Source: Schistosoma haematobium
Taxonomy: Eukaryota; Platyhelminthes; Trematoda; Strigeidida; Schistosomatidae
NCBI RefSeq assembly: GCF_000699445.3
Contig: NC_067202.1
Location: forward strand, 13,607,924-13,671,923
Direction: 5' to 3'
DNA: 64,000 nucleotides
Shown here: positions 24,201-39,200 of the stretch, one piece after another
Layout of the letters: the number at the start of each line of letters is the position of its first letter
Numbering within the stretch: position 1 is the stretch's first letter
The notes under the pieces: generated by a model
Databases searched by the model: none
The model's input: the letters and a program-made list of their open reading frames with translations, nothing else
What the model was told of the DNA's origin: nothing
Program-made: the position numbers and the translations under genes

Positions 24201-27200
24201 TTGTGAAACTGAACAACTCGTAATTGAACGCAATAGGTACTCATCACTGACGAATGTCAACTAAGATAAAAGATAGGTCAGTGGATAGTGTAGGCTAGTC
24301 TCAATTACCTCAACACATGTACATCTGGTAAGACTCAATAAGGGGAGGGCTACCGATGGACTTAAAGAAGCTTTAAAAAGCTATGAAAAAACCGAAGGCA
24401 TTCCGTCTAATCATCTTTTGAAAGAACGTTCCAGAATCTCGAGGTTTAACTTTCCGATAAAATAAGTGCTGAAAACTACTGCATGCGGATTGGATGACTG
24501 TAAGGACGATTTCGTTTTTACTAAAAACCATAAATACCCAAGTTTTTGTACCATATTTGACTGTTTGAATAAGACTTCTTTCCACTCGTTTTCTGTCGAC
24601 TAACCTGCATTTGAAGGGTTCGAGCGTTTGAGCGCTCATGTTGTATGCGTCGTGGCAGAAATTCAAATTCTAGATATGGCACTTAGAAAGTATTTATTCA
24701 TTGTTTCCTGAATTTTTAAGAACAATCATACCCTTTCAAAAATACTCAAAGAATAAAGTAAATATTCCATCATTAGAAGTTAGTAAATAGTTCATCGGTT
24801 ATTTGGTTACTGATAGATAGTTTATATCTCTATTTATATAAGGTATACTTTTGAAACAAAATATCTACAGTTGAATTCATTTTGTATTGTTTGTATAAAT
24901 CTTCCCAATAATGCTCGGGACTGCAATTGATCAATCTCTTATTAGTATATACGTATCTTGTACGGATTGCCTCGATATTGTCTTACGTTACAATCATTAC
25001 GAAAGGAGATGTATCAAGGCTAGCAGTGGAATCCAAGACGCGATGACGTTTCACGCGAACGTCATTGAGTTCGAGTCCCAGTATGAACATCAACTGTGGG
25101 ATGCAGATACACCTAGTTGACAAGTATTGAATAAAACGAGACGCACGTCTTGGATTCCACTGTTAGCCACCATCCATTTTTGCTTCCAATATCTATAGTT
25201 AGTCTTCAGAATATATGTTTTAATGAATGAGTATAAATGCAAGTAGTTATTTTCAATATTACATTTTTTGTATGTTTCTAAATGCTTCATTCAATCGTTA
25301 AACCATTTCAGTTTACATTTGAATGAAACTCTTAAGAAATAGATTCAACTACTTTCACTTTATATTGATTCAATTCATATTAGATTTATTAAAATTTTAC
25401 TTATACAGTTTCTAATTGTTGCCTATAACACATAATCTGTTGTATATACATTTATTCAATAGGAGATTCGAAAAATTAATATTCCTGTCAATCATAAACA
25501 TATTTCAATGTTAATGTAAAAAAAATGACTTGATTTTTTTGTTTACTTAATCTTTTGAAGGAATGCGTGGTTTTCTTAGGGGACCACACCCGTAGCCTTC
25601 AACTTAATGGTATAATTTACAAAGCAGTGGAGCGATGTAAGGAGATATAGTCCCATGGTAGCCGGTCATACGCCATTTCTTCCCTTAGGATCCTGGAGCC
25701 CATGTGCACCATTGTTTTGGAATAAGGGTTTTCCTACTCTCTTAAGTGATTCCTCTATATCTACCAACCCGGTTAAAGTGTCGAACATTATTACCTTGGA
25801 ATGCATATTCTACATTCATTAAGTGATTTTTACTTAAAGAAGATTCTTTAATCAGTATACCAAATGTTTCGTAAATGTTCCTCACTTGAAACCTAGTGTA
25901 TCAATTAAACATTCACTTTGGAATAACAGGCAAAAACTACTCTCATTACATTCAAATACTTACTAGATTGATACACTTTACTAAAGAGACAACGTAATTC
26001 CATTAACCATACTTACATCAATAATCGATGAATATTAAGAAAAAATCTTCAATGTATTTAATTTTGAAAACGTTGTACTTGATGTTTCTAATGAGGGAAT
26101 AGTTATCCACACATAAATGTGGTCTTAGAAGTTTGATCGAGTAAGTAAACTATCAACATCCATTCATCATATTAATGGGTGTTGCTAAGCCTTGGTAGCG
26201 ATAATTGAATAATATTTATCAACACAATATATATTCTTTGTTTATAAAATTTGGTTGATTTTAAGCCACTTTTATAAAAATCATATTTATAAATAGAAAG
26301 TTAATATTTTATGACTAGTAACAACACGAGTATCTCACTATTGTAGAATGCGGTTACTAAAACAATTACACATTTTAATGTACAGCTTAGTTCATATAAA
26401 AGAATATATATATATATATATATATATATATCATCAACTACCAATTTATTCAAATATTTAAAAAGCATCTTACCAACTAAAAACATGTGCTTTTCTACTT
26501 CCTCTATACGTAATGACACCTTCATGATTTAATCCCATATAAAAGTGATTGCCTTTACGATCCTAGAAATATTAACAAAAGATAGAAAACAATACAATTA
26601 TTATGGTTTTTATCAGTGCTAAAATAATTATAGTAAATTCACTTGGTATTGTTTATTTAGATCTTTCTATTAATGTTTATGACTGTAACAAGAGACTAAC
26701 CAAATAACAATGGGAAGATACAAGTAAACAATACCAAATGAATATAACTTCACCCCATTGCACAAGCAGGCAGCTATCAGGACTCAGTAGTTAAGTGGAT
26801 AACGTGATGGCGTTTGAGGCGAAAAATACAGGATTTGACTCTCACAGTGATCATCAACTCTGAGATGCAGATATATCCAGCTGACGAACCCCAAATAGGA
26901 TGAAACACACGTCCAGCTGGATTTCACTGCTAGATACTATCCATCTTTGCTTATAATTATAATAAGTGTTTAATAAATTAAACATTGAATAATATGGTGA
27001 ATAGATTTCTCTTTATTATTTTCTTTTGTATATACATATATTCAATAATCATTTGTAAAGGTAAATAAACAAAAAGAATTGAATTCACTTGAAGTATTTA
27101 AGTTACATTGAGTATCTATGTAAATGTCTTAGAAGTCCTTCCATTTTACAGTTCATCATTATTGATTATTATTTTAAAATACTAAAAATACCAATATGGT

Positions 27201-30200
27201 AGATTTGAACAGCATACATATAAGCAAACTATATTGTTGACATCTACATCCTCTTCAAGTTGTACGCTAATATACATGGATATTGATATGCATATATAGA
27301 ATTATTGAACTGGTTAAGAGAGTTTATGGGTAAGTGATAACGGTGGAATAGATTACATTACTAAACATAGTAAGTGAATATCATAAATTATTAGTGTGAT
27401 GACTGGTGTACTAGTTGTGGTAAGGATAATAAACACTTGAACCAACGTTTCGCAATAGGAAATAGGTCAATGACTTGGAAAAATACACACTGAAATGGTA
27501 TTCATAAAGGATTATAGATCTGAGCAGATAGTTAGACAGTGAAGCGTACATGTGAAAAAGGAGGGGTGTAAAAAATAAACCAACAAAGTGTATGGAAAAT
27601 AATAATCAGTAAAATCGTCTGTTAAGGCCGATTTGACCAAGCGAAAGATAAGGGTGTTACAAGTTACTTATGAACACAAAGACGGGTTGTTAACTCTAGT
27701 TGTTATCTATAGAAGAGGTTGAACCTCAGAAAGAAAGCTTGTAGGTTTACGATAAATTACACCAAATGATTTATTTCTATTTAGTAAATTGACGCTATCG
27801 ATCAAGTGTGATAAAATAGAGCGGGGTATTGTTTTGATTATAACCCTTCCTAACAACGAAGGGAAGTGTTCACTAACTTTTTGGCTCATTTGTCTAGTTA
27901 TATGCTCAATATAGCTTTTTCCACCGGGGCAGGTGAATTCGCAGATATACGTGGAAGTGGGAGAACAAGGTAACTTATCCTTTGATGTCGGCTAGAAATC
28001 AGTAGACAGTGGCTACCTGCATTAAGCTTTCTCTTCATTGATAATAATTATATTTTTTCTTATATTCCAATAAGCAGAAGAATTGTATTTCTGACGTTTC
28101 GTAACTTAATATAAGCCCCTTCCTCAGAGTAAATAAATAACCGAATCAAATTCACAATAGTTTGAGGTTACGTCAACAATCTTGTACATACAAACTAGTA
28201 AATTTAAAAGATATCATATCAAAAATACTGTTTATTGAGACTCAACCTTTGTAGAGCGAAAATATCATACTGTTCTTTGCATATGATTATTTATAGTTCC
28301 CACTGATTAATTTAGCTCTCTTCATAGTTAAACTCAGTCAATCACATAGTACCTCTCTAGCTACATTTCCAGTAAATTGTAACATTAGGAACAAAGCTTT
28401 CTTACTAACCGTTGATGTCACTATTTTCCTGTTCATTAAAAACGCGTGTTTCTTTAGAAAACCTTGTAAATAACCCACTTCAATCAAGATATTTTGAATA
28501 AGCTCTAGTTTCTTGTTTACGGTGTCGTTTGAGCATATCTTCCCAACCCTACTTAAAAAACATCTAACTAGGTTTTTCATGTTTTTTTCTTTAACATCAA
28601 AAAAACCACTTTGTTAGGGTCTAGTGTTGTCACTGGGACACTTGATTGTTGATAAGCAGGTTGGTAATCTTACTTATTTGAGAAACAATTTCATATTTTA
28701 TGAAATGTCTGAATTAACTCAGAATGTTATTTTGACACTTGATAACTGACAAAGTGACAACATATTCTGTTCTTTATTTAAAAACATTTATAGATCAACA
28801 TCTTGCACTACTTTACTATACAGGTAATGAAAATTACAGATAATAATTGATCAGAGCTGATTTTCTGCAATTTTATAGAAGTGTTAATACACTGAATAAG
28901 CATACATTGACTGTGTATGTTTGTAGCTCTAACCAAGATAGTTTAACGAAACTTTAATGGAGAAGTTTTTGAAAAAATGATTTGTTGAAGCTTCATAGTT
29001 ACATATAATCTTTCTAGATTTACCTATTGATATAAAAAAGAGTTTATAATTGGTATACTCGTCATTTCATTACTTTTCTAAACTCATGTTGTGGTGCGTG
29101 CTACCTTATATTGATATAAGTAGTATATTACGCGAGTCAAGAATGTAATGTCTGGCAGCAGAAAATGGGGAAGATCAGAAAAGAAAGAGCGGGAATAGAA
29201 AGCAATTAGTATGGAAATGCAAGAACAATGAAGTTCAAGACAATTATTGAACATTTTGCAAATTGAGTATCATAGTATGGTTTTTCTATTTTACCATGTA
29301 CCTCTGTAATTTTGTGCTAAATACAATACGATTATCCCCACCCGTGTTCTGCAATGTGATCACTCTTATTAACTTAGTTTTCAACCTTTCTACTAGATAT
29401 GGAAACTAATATACTAATTACAATCTGGTTGTCAGTACACTCGTATCATGGCTAATTAGTGAAACAAAATATTGATGAGGAAAATCAGAGAATATTACTC
29501 AAAACTTCATGGATAAATCAGTTTTATAACAAGACAAAATATTCGCTCTATATTGTTCAAATTAAATTGAAACCTGTTTTGAAATTAGTTCTTTTCACCT
29601 AATTCATTTCTAATGAATACACTGAATGATATTGACATGATAGAATGATTTAATGTTGCATTACTACTCTATGCCTGAACGATATATGAAAAACTTTGGG
29701 AACCAAAAATATTCTGTTGTTTTATTTCCAAATCATTTAGGTAGGCCTCATACACACTTTTCCACTGTCCATTTTCTTTTTTGACATACTTTATAATTAA
29801 ATTTCATTACTGAATAGTGATACTTTTATATTACTCAATTTAATTAGTGATAATGTTGATTAAGATCAAATGTAAGACTTATGATGATATTTAAATGAAG
29901 TAGAAGATACATTATCAAATGAACAAATAGACATATAACATTAAGTGACATTCTAAGTTTGTCGACGATTATCATTTCCCAGTTGTTCATACCATAGAAG
30001 AATACTTCTTCTTGAAGTACTTCGATAGAAAACTAGATTAGTAATGATCTTGAAAATCTAAGAGTATGAATACAGAAACTAAAGCATAAATGATTGAAAC
30101 CTTATAAAAATGATTTTTTTTCTTTGTGTGTATGTGTGGGTGTCTGTGAATAGTATACATTGTATCATAGCCCAATATTTTTAAGGCTTTATCTTCATCT

Positions 30201-33200
30201 ACGAAAGTCTATCGAGTTACATTTAACAACCAACAGTTAGCATAATTTCAAATGATGATTGTAGTCACACCTTAATAGAGTCAGTAGTATGATGATTAGC
30301 AAATAAATTCTTTAAAAAAAAAGAAAAAGATTAATAAACTTTATAATGGTTTTCAGTTTATCTCAATAAAATGAATCATGAATTATTATATATCAGTTTA
30401 TTCTAAGAAAATTTCACTGATTGAAGTCATGAGTCAATTGAAGCTAGATCATCGATGGAGAACCTAGAAGCACTGGACGACCGTTTCGTCCTAGTATGGG
30501 ACTCTTCAGCAGTGCGTATGATTTCAACCAGTGAAATTTCCAAAAATCTCCACAAAAACCCTTTTCTGATATTCGAAGAATAGTTTGATTTTACAGTCTA
30601 TTTAGTTTTAGTAATTATAATCGGATTATTATTATTATTTTTTTGTATTTTCACAACTTAATGACTCTATTTAGAAAGGAAACAAAAAAGAAACAAAAAC
30701 AAAAAAGAAAATTTCCATCAACAATTTATTTATCAAATGAATAGCTATTGTACTTTAATGAATTAGGTAGTTTAGTTCATTCATCATTATTTAGGTAAAG
30801 GACAATGGGTATATTTTGTTTTCATTTTTTGTTGAAACCATTACAAAAACCGGTAATTGAAATCAAATACTCTGTATAATAGTTAATTCGAATTATAATG
30901 GAGTGATTTTATTTTATTTTTCTATATAGTAATGTAACATTTGAGTTGTGAAATGGTTAAAGGTAGCCTATAAAAAATTATGAACTTAGATTTTATATTA
31001 TTGAATAGTTCATTGCTTAGTTCATAGATTATAAAGCTGAATGATATACGTTTCAATTTTTTAGGGATAATCATTGCCATGGTTGAGATCATCAGTCATT
31101 TGAAGCTAGACCACTATGGAAAACCTGGAAGCACTAGGTACCAGCTCAGTGGTCTAGTGGTTAAGCGCTCGCGTACGATATTGATAGGTCCTTGGTTCGA
31201 ATCTCGCGGGGAGGGGTGCTAAATCGTGGATGCGCGAGAACGAAACGGCCATCCAGTGCTCCCAGGTTTTCCATAATGGTCTACCTTCAAATAACTCATA
31301 ATTGCAACCATTGAAATTATTATAATATCCGCAAAACCCCATCTGATAATAACCATTTCCCATTAGATTACAGGTACGCTTTGCTACTGAGTCCCAACTT
31401 GCATGAAATCTAGGTCAAGTAGGATTTCCTGTTTATGATCTTCAACTACTTAACATTTAAAAACAATGCATGAAAAGTTGATTCATGTAGACCAATGACC
31501 ACATTTTTATGTAATCCATAGAGTTCGTTCAGCGGCATTTAGAGAAACAGCTAAACATGACATTGGTCACTACTTAATAATCAATCAGACATATCAACAT
31601 TATTTGAAGAAATTTTCACATGAATCCATTAATAGATTCGTAACACTAGATAATTTAACGTAAAATAATAAAAAACATTATATTGTTTAACAGAGTACGT
31701 TAAGATAATTAACTAATGGAAATTATAGTTATCTCTTGAATAACAGATGTATGTAACAATACTATATGTGACCCTATGAATTAGTAAGAAACCATCAGAG
31801 AAACATGTATGAATACGATTGTTTCTAAAGTATTTCATCTTTGAATATACATCTCTTTAATATAAATCAAATGATATCTTATGATTAACCACTAAATAGA
31901 TATAATGAACTGTAGATCAATAGCCTCTTGATACACTTGTATATTCAAATACTTATTAGATCCCCGAGTTGATTCTCCTGAATGATCGAAAGAATACTTA
32001 GTAGTTTTTAAATAATTAAATATATATATATTGGTGTCATTAGTTTAACTACTCTGGTTTGGGTGGAATGAATAACAACTGATGAAAGAGTGATAATCAT
32101 TACAGTGAATGCTTTAGTTGCTATCTTAACTTTGTTAAATTAAATTGTGTGTTTAAATTATTCTGCAGTTTTAATAAAGTGGAAATCTGTAGAAATAATT
32201 TATATAGTAAGCAAAGATGGATAGTAGCTAGCAGTGGTATTCAGGACTCGCGTTTCGTCCCATTCGGGACTCATCAGCTGGATGTATCTGCATCTCAGAG
32301 TTGATGTTCACTCTGGGACTCAAACTCAGTAACGTTTGCTTCAAACGCCATCACGTTATCTATATCTGCTCAGAATGCTTGTGAATTAGGGCAATACAGA
32401 AGTAATACGCACAATATACACATATGCTAATAAGAGACTGATCAATTACAGTGCTAAACATCAATGGGGACATTCAAGTAAACAATACAGAGTAAATTTA
32501 CATTAAAATACATTTTAATTCAGATCTAATAAATCAAGCATTTTCAACATGTTTATTTATAATGAATGGATTTAAACGAACCATAACTAAAACAAAAAGC
32601 GATAAACTCTGCAGTTTAGATATCATATGAATATCCATTAATTTTAAGCATCATACAGCTGTACAAATTAAAGTTTTGCATCGTAGTTTTAATTTAACTT
32701 CTTAAGTTACATTTCTTCAACCACGTAATATGCAAATATTATAAATAATATGTAATGATACACCTTAAATTATCATAACTATTCACATGATCGGTTATTT
32801 CAGGAATAAGTATGCAGAAGTTGCGCTACCGTCCACCATTGTGATCAGTGAGTTACTATCCCACAACAGACCCTGCCGAACTTCACTAGACGCCGGCTCA
32901 GTGGTCTAGAGAATAAACCCTCACACGAAAATCTGGTTGGTCCTGAATTCCGATGGATCGTGGATGTGCAATACTGAAATGTCTAACAATAGCACGGAAC
33001 GGCCTTCCAGTGTTTCCAGGTTTTCCATGATGGTCTAGCTTCAATTGACTCATGAATTCATGTATTAAATTACTATAATATTCATAATATCGCTTTTTAA
33101 ATATATAGAATTGGGGAATTTATATATATCACATTTTATCACTAAAAATACATAACTGTATATATGGGTATTACGTAAGCACGATGTATGTTATGCAATC

Positions 33201-36200
33201 GGAGTATTTTTATATGAGTCCACCATCACACTGAAATTTAGAAGCAGAAATCTAAATAAAAATATTGTGTTTTTATTCATAGATAATTGTAGGTTCACAT
33301 ATAACTAGTAACTAGGAATTAGTAGAAAGTTTTATAAATACTATAGAATCACAAATTGATCTTAGGTAGATCACCATTGAAAACCAAGAAGAACTAGATT
33401 ATTTATCAATAACTGTTGTTCATCTAAATACTTTTTATTCATAAAATTATGAAAAACTGAAAAAAAATTACTAGGATTCATTGAAATACAATTGAAATGC
33501 AGTGATTGTGTGAGCGGGTATTCTGAATTTATATAGAATTTACGTTAAACACTTATTGTGTCGAGTGGAGACAAGTATCTACCTCAATACAATTGGAGAT
33601 GGTCGCGTAATTTCGTGGACTGGTTTTGGTTAGACATTAAGACTTTTCAATACTGGCTCATCCATATAGAGGTTAAGTGTTCGTGCACGGGATCGATAGG
33701 TCCTAGGTTCGAATCCGGTGAGGCGAGATCGTGGATACGCACTGCTAAGGAGTCCTACATTAGGACGAAACAGCCGTCCAGTACATCTAGGTTTTTCAAT
33801 GAAGAACAATTTACTAAAGTAGATAGTTTTGGTCCTAATTTCGTCTATCATAGTATTGTATATAAATAACATTTATTATTGTCGTCATAATGAACAAAAA
33901 AAGAGTAAAGGTAGAAATTTTAATACCGTTTAATGAGAAACTTTATTTGTTTTCTAACCTCATTATATACCATTGATGGATGTGAAATAAAGAGATTTCA
34001 ATAATGATAAATGGGTGAATTAAACATTAATTTTACAAAATTCATCATTCTCTCTTACTATATAAACATTTAAAAGTATAATTTTTTTTAAAAATATTCC
34101 CTTTTATTATCTCTAATCTCTACTTTATCCAATAGATTTAAGTGTAACTAAATAACCTATTAAATATAATAATTTCAGTATTGTATAGGGATTTATAGAG
34201 ATTGTTGAATTCAATAGTTTACAGAATAAACTAAATGTATTTAATATCAGATGGATTTTGTAGAAATTATAGTAATTTGAATGGTTAAGATCATGAGTCA
34301 GTTGAAGCTAGACCACCATGGAAATCAGTAGGTCCTGGGTTCGAATCTCGCAGGAGGCAAGGTCATGGATGCGCACTGCTGAGGAGTCCCACAATAGGAC
34401 AGAACGGCCGTTCAGTGCTTCCAGGTTTTCCATGGTGGTCTAGATTTAACTGACTCATGATCTTAACCATTTAAATGTATTTAGAGAAACAGTTTGATTT
34501 AGAAATCTCTGAACAGATATCTGAACATTACATAGAACTGCTTAATATTGTATATTTACGAACACACCAGTTACGCTCTGGTAGTAGTATGAGGAGGAGG
34601 AGTAGAAGTAGAAGCAGGCGTAGTAGTAGTAGTAGGAGGAGGAGGAGGAGAAGTATAAAATATTAGATATAGAGGGAAAAAGAGATAAACAATTAGATTT
34701 TAGCACTTAGGATTTTAGAAATGACAAAAAATGAAGTCATTTGTGCGATTCTGTCTTATTCTAAGACATGTTACCCAACATGTCCAACCACTGGTCACGA
34801 TCATCACGTGGACCTCTATCAGATAGTCTGTATATACTCACACGGCTCAGACCATTTGTCAGGGACTTTATGAACCAATGAATTGGCTACCTTTGGCTTT
34901 CATCTAACTTATCACCACATAACATCACCCGTCAAAACAAAAAGTGGTTGAGCATTTATAATAGATGTATCCAACAACATCATTTGAAGAATATACAAAC
35001 ACTTTTATGCTGGAAACTAGTCATCTAAAACAAGAGAGATACAGCCATACTTACTCATCATTATAATTCTTCTTAGGTAGAACAAATTCAAAAAATTGTA
35101 TTAGCCACTTTAAATAAAGGTTAAGTCATCAATTATTGTTGACTGATTGATTGACACAAAGGTTTTAAGTATACTGGTTTATTATTTACTACACATTAAG
35201 TGTCTAGCCTACACATATTCCAAATTTGTTTTTATCTCCTTAAATTCTGCTTCCTCAGTCTCCTAAAAATCAAATAACATCTCGTCACATTACTATTTAT
35301 TTCGTGTTTAATAAAAGTCAACAGTAGCAGTGAATACTCTTTAAGTAATGACACATTAGTTCCCAATCATTTTCCCTTCAGTATAAACATATATCATCAC
35401 TAACTAATCAGTTGAATGATTCATTCCTCAGTAACATTGAAAATTCTAACCATACAATTATCAGATAACAAATTAAAATTAGATTTTCAACTGATTCAAT
35501 TAAAACCTTGTTTCCCTTGTAACAAGATGTTATTTGAGATACTATTATTATTTTTCTTTTCTACAATTTCACTGCTAGCCATTATCCATCTTTGTATATA
35601 AAGTTTATAATTATTGTTAAAGATTGTAGACATTTCAATGAGGTCATCTATTGTTACACTTAAATTTTATAAACTTAAGGAAGGAACCATTCAACGTTTC
35701 ATAAACTGGGTGTTTGTTTATTAGATACTGGCTCCGTGATCTAGAAGTTAAGCGCTCGTGTGCAAGACTGATATATCCTGGGTTCGAATCTTGCGGTGGG
35801 GGGGCGAGATCGTGGATACGCACTGCTGAGGAGTCCCACAGTAGGTTGAAACGGCCATCCAGTGCTTTTAGGTTTTCCATGGTGGTCTAGCTTCAATTGA
35901 CTCATGATCTCAACCATTGAAATTACTATAATATCCACAATACCCATTCTGATGTTGGTTTGTTGGTTCGTTTTCGTTTTTTTTTTTTTCAATACTTTAT
36001 TTTTTCTCAGGTCAAAACAAAGTTTATATTAGTTGTTGCCATGACATTTTGGTAAAATTTACACTTTCATGACCTTCATAATTTATTTGTCAAGTGAAAT
36101 CTCTCCTTCGATAAACTTACTATGCAATTGTATATATATTCTTTATTTCCATTAATAGGCTTTTTTATAAAACCGTGAAATCTGATAGATGGTTACTTAT

Positions 36201-39200
36201 TCTATTAAACTATTGTTTCCGTAGTTTTATGAATACTTTACCGTTTTATAATACAATATATATGAAACTTGGTTTATTATTTAGTAAAGGTTTTCAGGGA
36301 TTGATATTTATTGATTTAATCAAAATTAATAATCAATTTTATACTCTGTTCAAGTTAGGATAAACTCTATTCTCGTTCGCAATTTCGACCTTGCAACTGG
36401 CGACTAAGCAAAATGAAGCGGGGATTATTATTTACACTATCATAGTCCATGATGGAGGGCACGAGAAATGTAAAGCTTTTTCGTGTCGAAAATACCACTT
36501 CATCATGCTATGGACATATTAAGTGTAGAACAGTTAGTCATGACGGAAGAAAAATCAAAACATAGTAGAGGATATATCTTTAATTAATTCTATGATAGAA
36601 ATTACATCAAAATATCTACGACTGGGTGACTAAATAAGCGAGAACATAACTTCAGTCACTAACTGTTATACACTTAGATGACTTGAAAAGGTGGATCTTA
36701 TCCCAGGCTCCCGTTCTCTAAATTTGGTTTCCTTTTCCTAAAGTATATTATATGCATATCAGTGGTTGACGTCGCCACATCACATTGGTGCGATAAAATA
36801 AATATTGAAGGAATCGAAATAATTTAAAACCAGTGATAATCAGAATAATTAGGAATTGATAATATTATTTATAAAGATAAAAAGCAAAGATGTAAATGCA
36901 GGAATACTGGAGCTCTAGATCTAGAGGAAGATAAGCAATGAATATATCTACTCTACTGTGGTCGATTCTAAGCTATCTCACTCAACGCTTCAAACCACTG
37001 ATGATATTTATTGCGTGAGCCTTAAAACAGTTGTTCACATCCATCAAAATGGAATAAGACAATAGGCAATGACTTCATGGATTGATACCATGTTTTTATT
37101 CAACCGACTACCTCCTTCGACCAACCTGCTTCAGTTTACATCGCCCGTCGAGATTTTAGACGTGGTTTGATGTATAACTCTGAAATATTTCTTTAAAAAT
37201 ATGTTTAAATTATGTTATATAAAGCTAGATTTGTATAGGTATTTAAGTCTTAGTTACAAAACTCAAGTGACCATAGACTTTCCTAAGAAATAAACAATCA
37301 GAATCAAGTCACCTTTTAAGTTGATAACTAAAAAATCAAATTATTTGGAGAACATATACATAACCAGGGTAAATCAATGTATATCAATATAGATGTGTTT
37401 ATATTAGTAGAAAAGTTTTCAAAGGTATATTTGAAAGGTAATTAATGACTAAACAATAGAATATACATCGTTTGATGACCCTGATTCATGAATTGTAAAT
37501 GAATATAAATGTAGAGGATGAATTTTCTCTTTATATCTATTAAACACTAGTCATTTTCGCGTTACAAATTATACTAGCTCACCTTCATTTACTGAAGTAT
37601 CAATGGTCAGTCCTACTTCATAAAATTTTGGTTTAAGCCCGACTGGCTCAGTCGGTAGAGCATGAAACTCTTAATCTCAAGGTCGTGGGTTCGAGCCCCA
37701 CATCGGGCGTCGTCTGGTGAGGCAGTTCACCGCATCTGCTAGTCGCCGACTTCTGTTTCACACACTAAATCATATTCAGCATCCGAATATGATTGGGTTA
37801 TTATTATTATTTGATGCATAGTCATTTACTGATCATGTTTATGTTCAATAGGTTGAATTATTTCTGTAAAGAAGTTCCTATCGGATTGCAAAACATATTG
37901 TCATACATATTGTTGGAAATAAAAACGATTATCAACTTTTTCTTATGATTGTACCTCCAAAGAACATGAAATCTTACATATAACTCTAGACAATTCTATA
38001 ATATTCCTTTTACTTTCAAATTTAATCATGAGTTCAAAATAGAACAAAATATGAATACTGGATTTCATTTCACTTCTATTTGAAGTTTTTGCTGATGATG
38101 TCATTCGAAAGAACAATGAAGGCTTCATGATCAAACTATTCAACTTAGAGAATAAAATTCCTAATTGAAATCCATCTTTTCTAGAAAATTTTTAATTTTC
38201 TGATTTAAACAAATCATAGTGATAAAAAGGTCTAATTGGTTTATCTTTGTTTACTGAATAAATTTCGACATCCTTGCTGGTTAACTTCATCAACTTAACA
38301 CATTTAATCAGAAGTTATGTAAGTATATACCGAAAGAATAATAATAATAATGATAATCGTAAACATACTTGAACATATAAAGGTTCAATGCCATATGTTT
38401 CAAATTTTGCAGCATTTTCAAGAAATTTATTCTCAGCATCACTCATTGACATACCTCTGAAAAAGGGAATTACAGTTAGAATAAATTTAATATTTGTAAA
38501 TGTCGTAATGATAGAAATTTATAGTAATCTAAACTATACAGTATTTTAAATGATGATTGACCAGTCCCATGTTTAATTGATTGAAACAAACAGCTTAATC
38601 ATTGATATTATTAAACAATGATATATATACTTATATCCATACAAGTAATATATAACGGTGGTCAGGCATAGAATGTATTTTAGTAGAAGGTCGATGAGGA
38701 AAGAACAGGAACGGAACGCAATTGGTAGGAAAATGGATAAACAATGAAATCTGAGACAATAGATTGAGATTCGCAACAGGAACAGTCAAGTTTGAGATGA
38801 TGGATTAATATTTTGCAAATTAATGATTAAGGATTTTAGTGAGATACTCTGTAATTTTGTGCTCAAATACATTCGATTGTCCCCACTGGTGTTCTTGTCC
38901 ACTATAAGGATAAGTCATGGTTATTACTTGTTTCCCATGAATATTGGTACTTTTTCTTCATATTGATATAAAAAAATAATTTGTACATTATTTTAAAATT
39001 GTAATCTAAGATAGGTGGTGATTAAGAATGGAATCCGGGACGCGTATTTCGTCCTTTTTGGGACTCGTCGGTTGGATGTACCTGTATCTTAGAGTTGTTG
39101 TTCATTTAGGTACTCGAACCCAGTACCGTTTCCCTCAAATGCTATCGCGTTATCCACTCAGCTGCTGAGCCTTAATAGCAACTTGCGTGTCTCAAATAAG

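Larger units (their letters stand above)
23172..26473 (-). other. Intron 8 (3302 bp)
   Basis: Holds a beta SINE with an intact hammerhead (23265-23560) followed by an inverted beta tail, an alpha copy with inverted arms (24990-25195), a Rep-1 piece (25555-25800) and an AT microsatellite (26404-26431). Confidence 0.85.
26563..38368 (-). other. Intron 7 (11806 bp)
   Basis: Longest intron. Holds alpha copies (26640-26965 and 32210-32500), a Penelope-like fragment (27640-28590), Rep-2 (29089-29356), seven beta pieces, a purine-rich triplet tract (34588-34656), the tRNA-Lys-like gene (37637-37709) and a Rep-4 arm (38020-38165). Nothing recognised in 29357-30414, 31351-32209, 34657-35714 and 35966-37636. 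Confidence 0.8.

Noticed and set aside
28075..28135. Hammerhead-like wording CTGAGGA..GAAACGTC on the minus strand in a Penelope-related block
   Set aside because: The segment between core and GAAA does not form a proper stem II beside the core; kept only as repeat wording.
34475..34666. Arg/Ser-rich ORF resembling an SR protein tail
   Set aside because: Arg/Ser part is a purine triplet microsatellite; upstream part is beta SINE tail.
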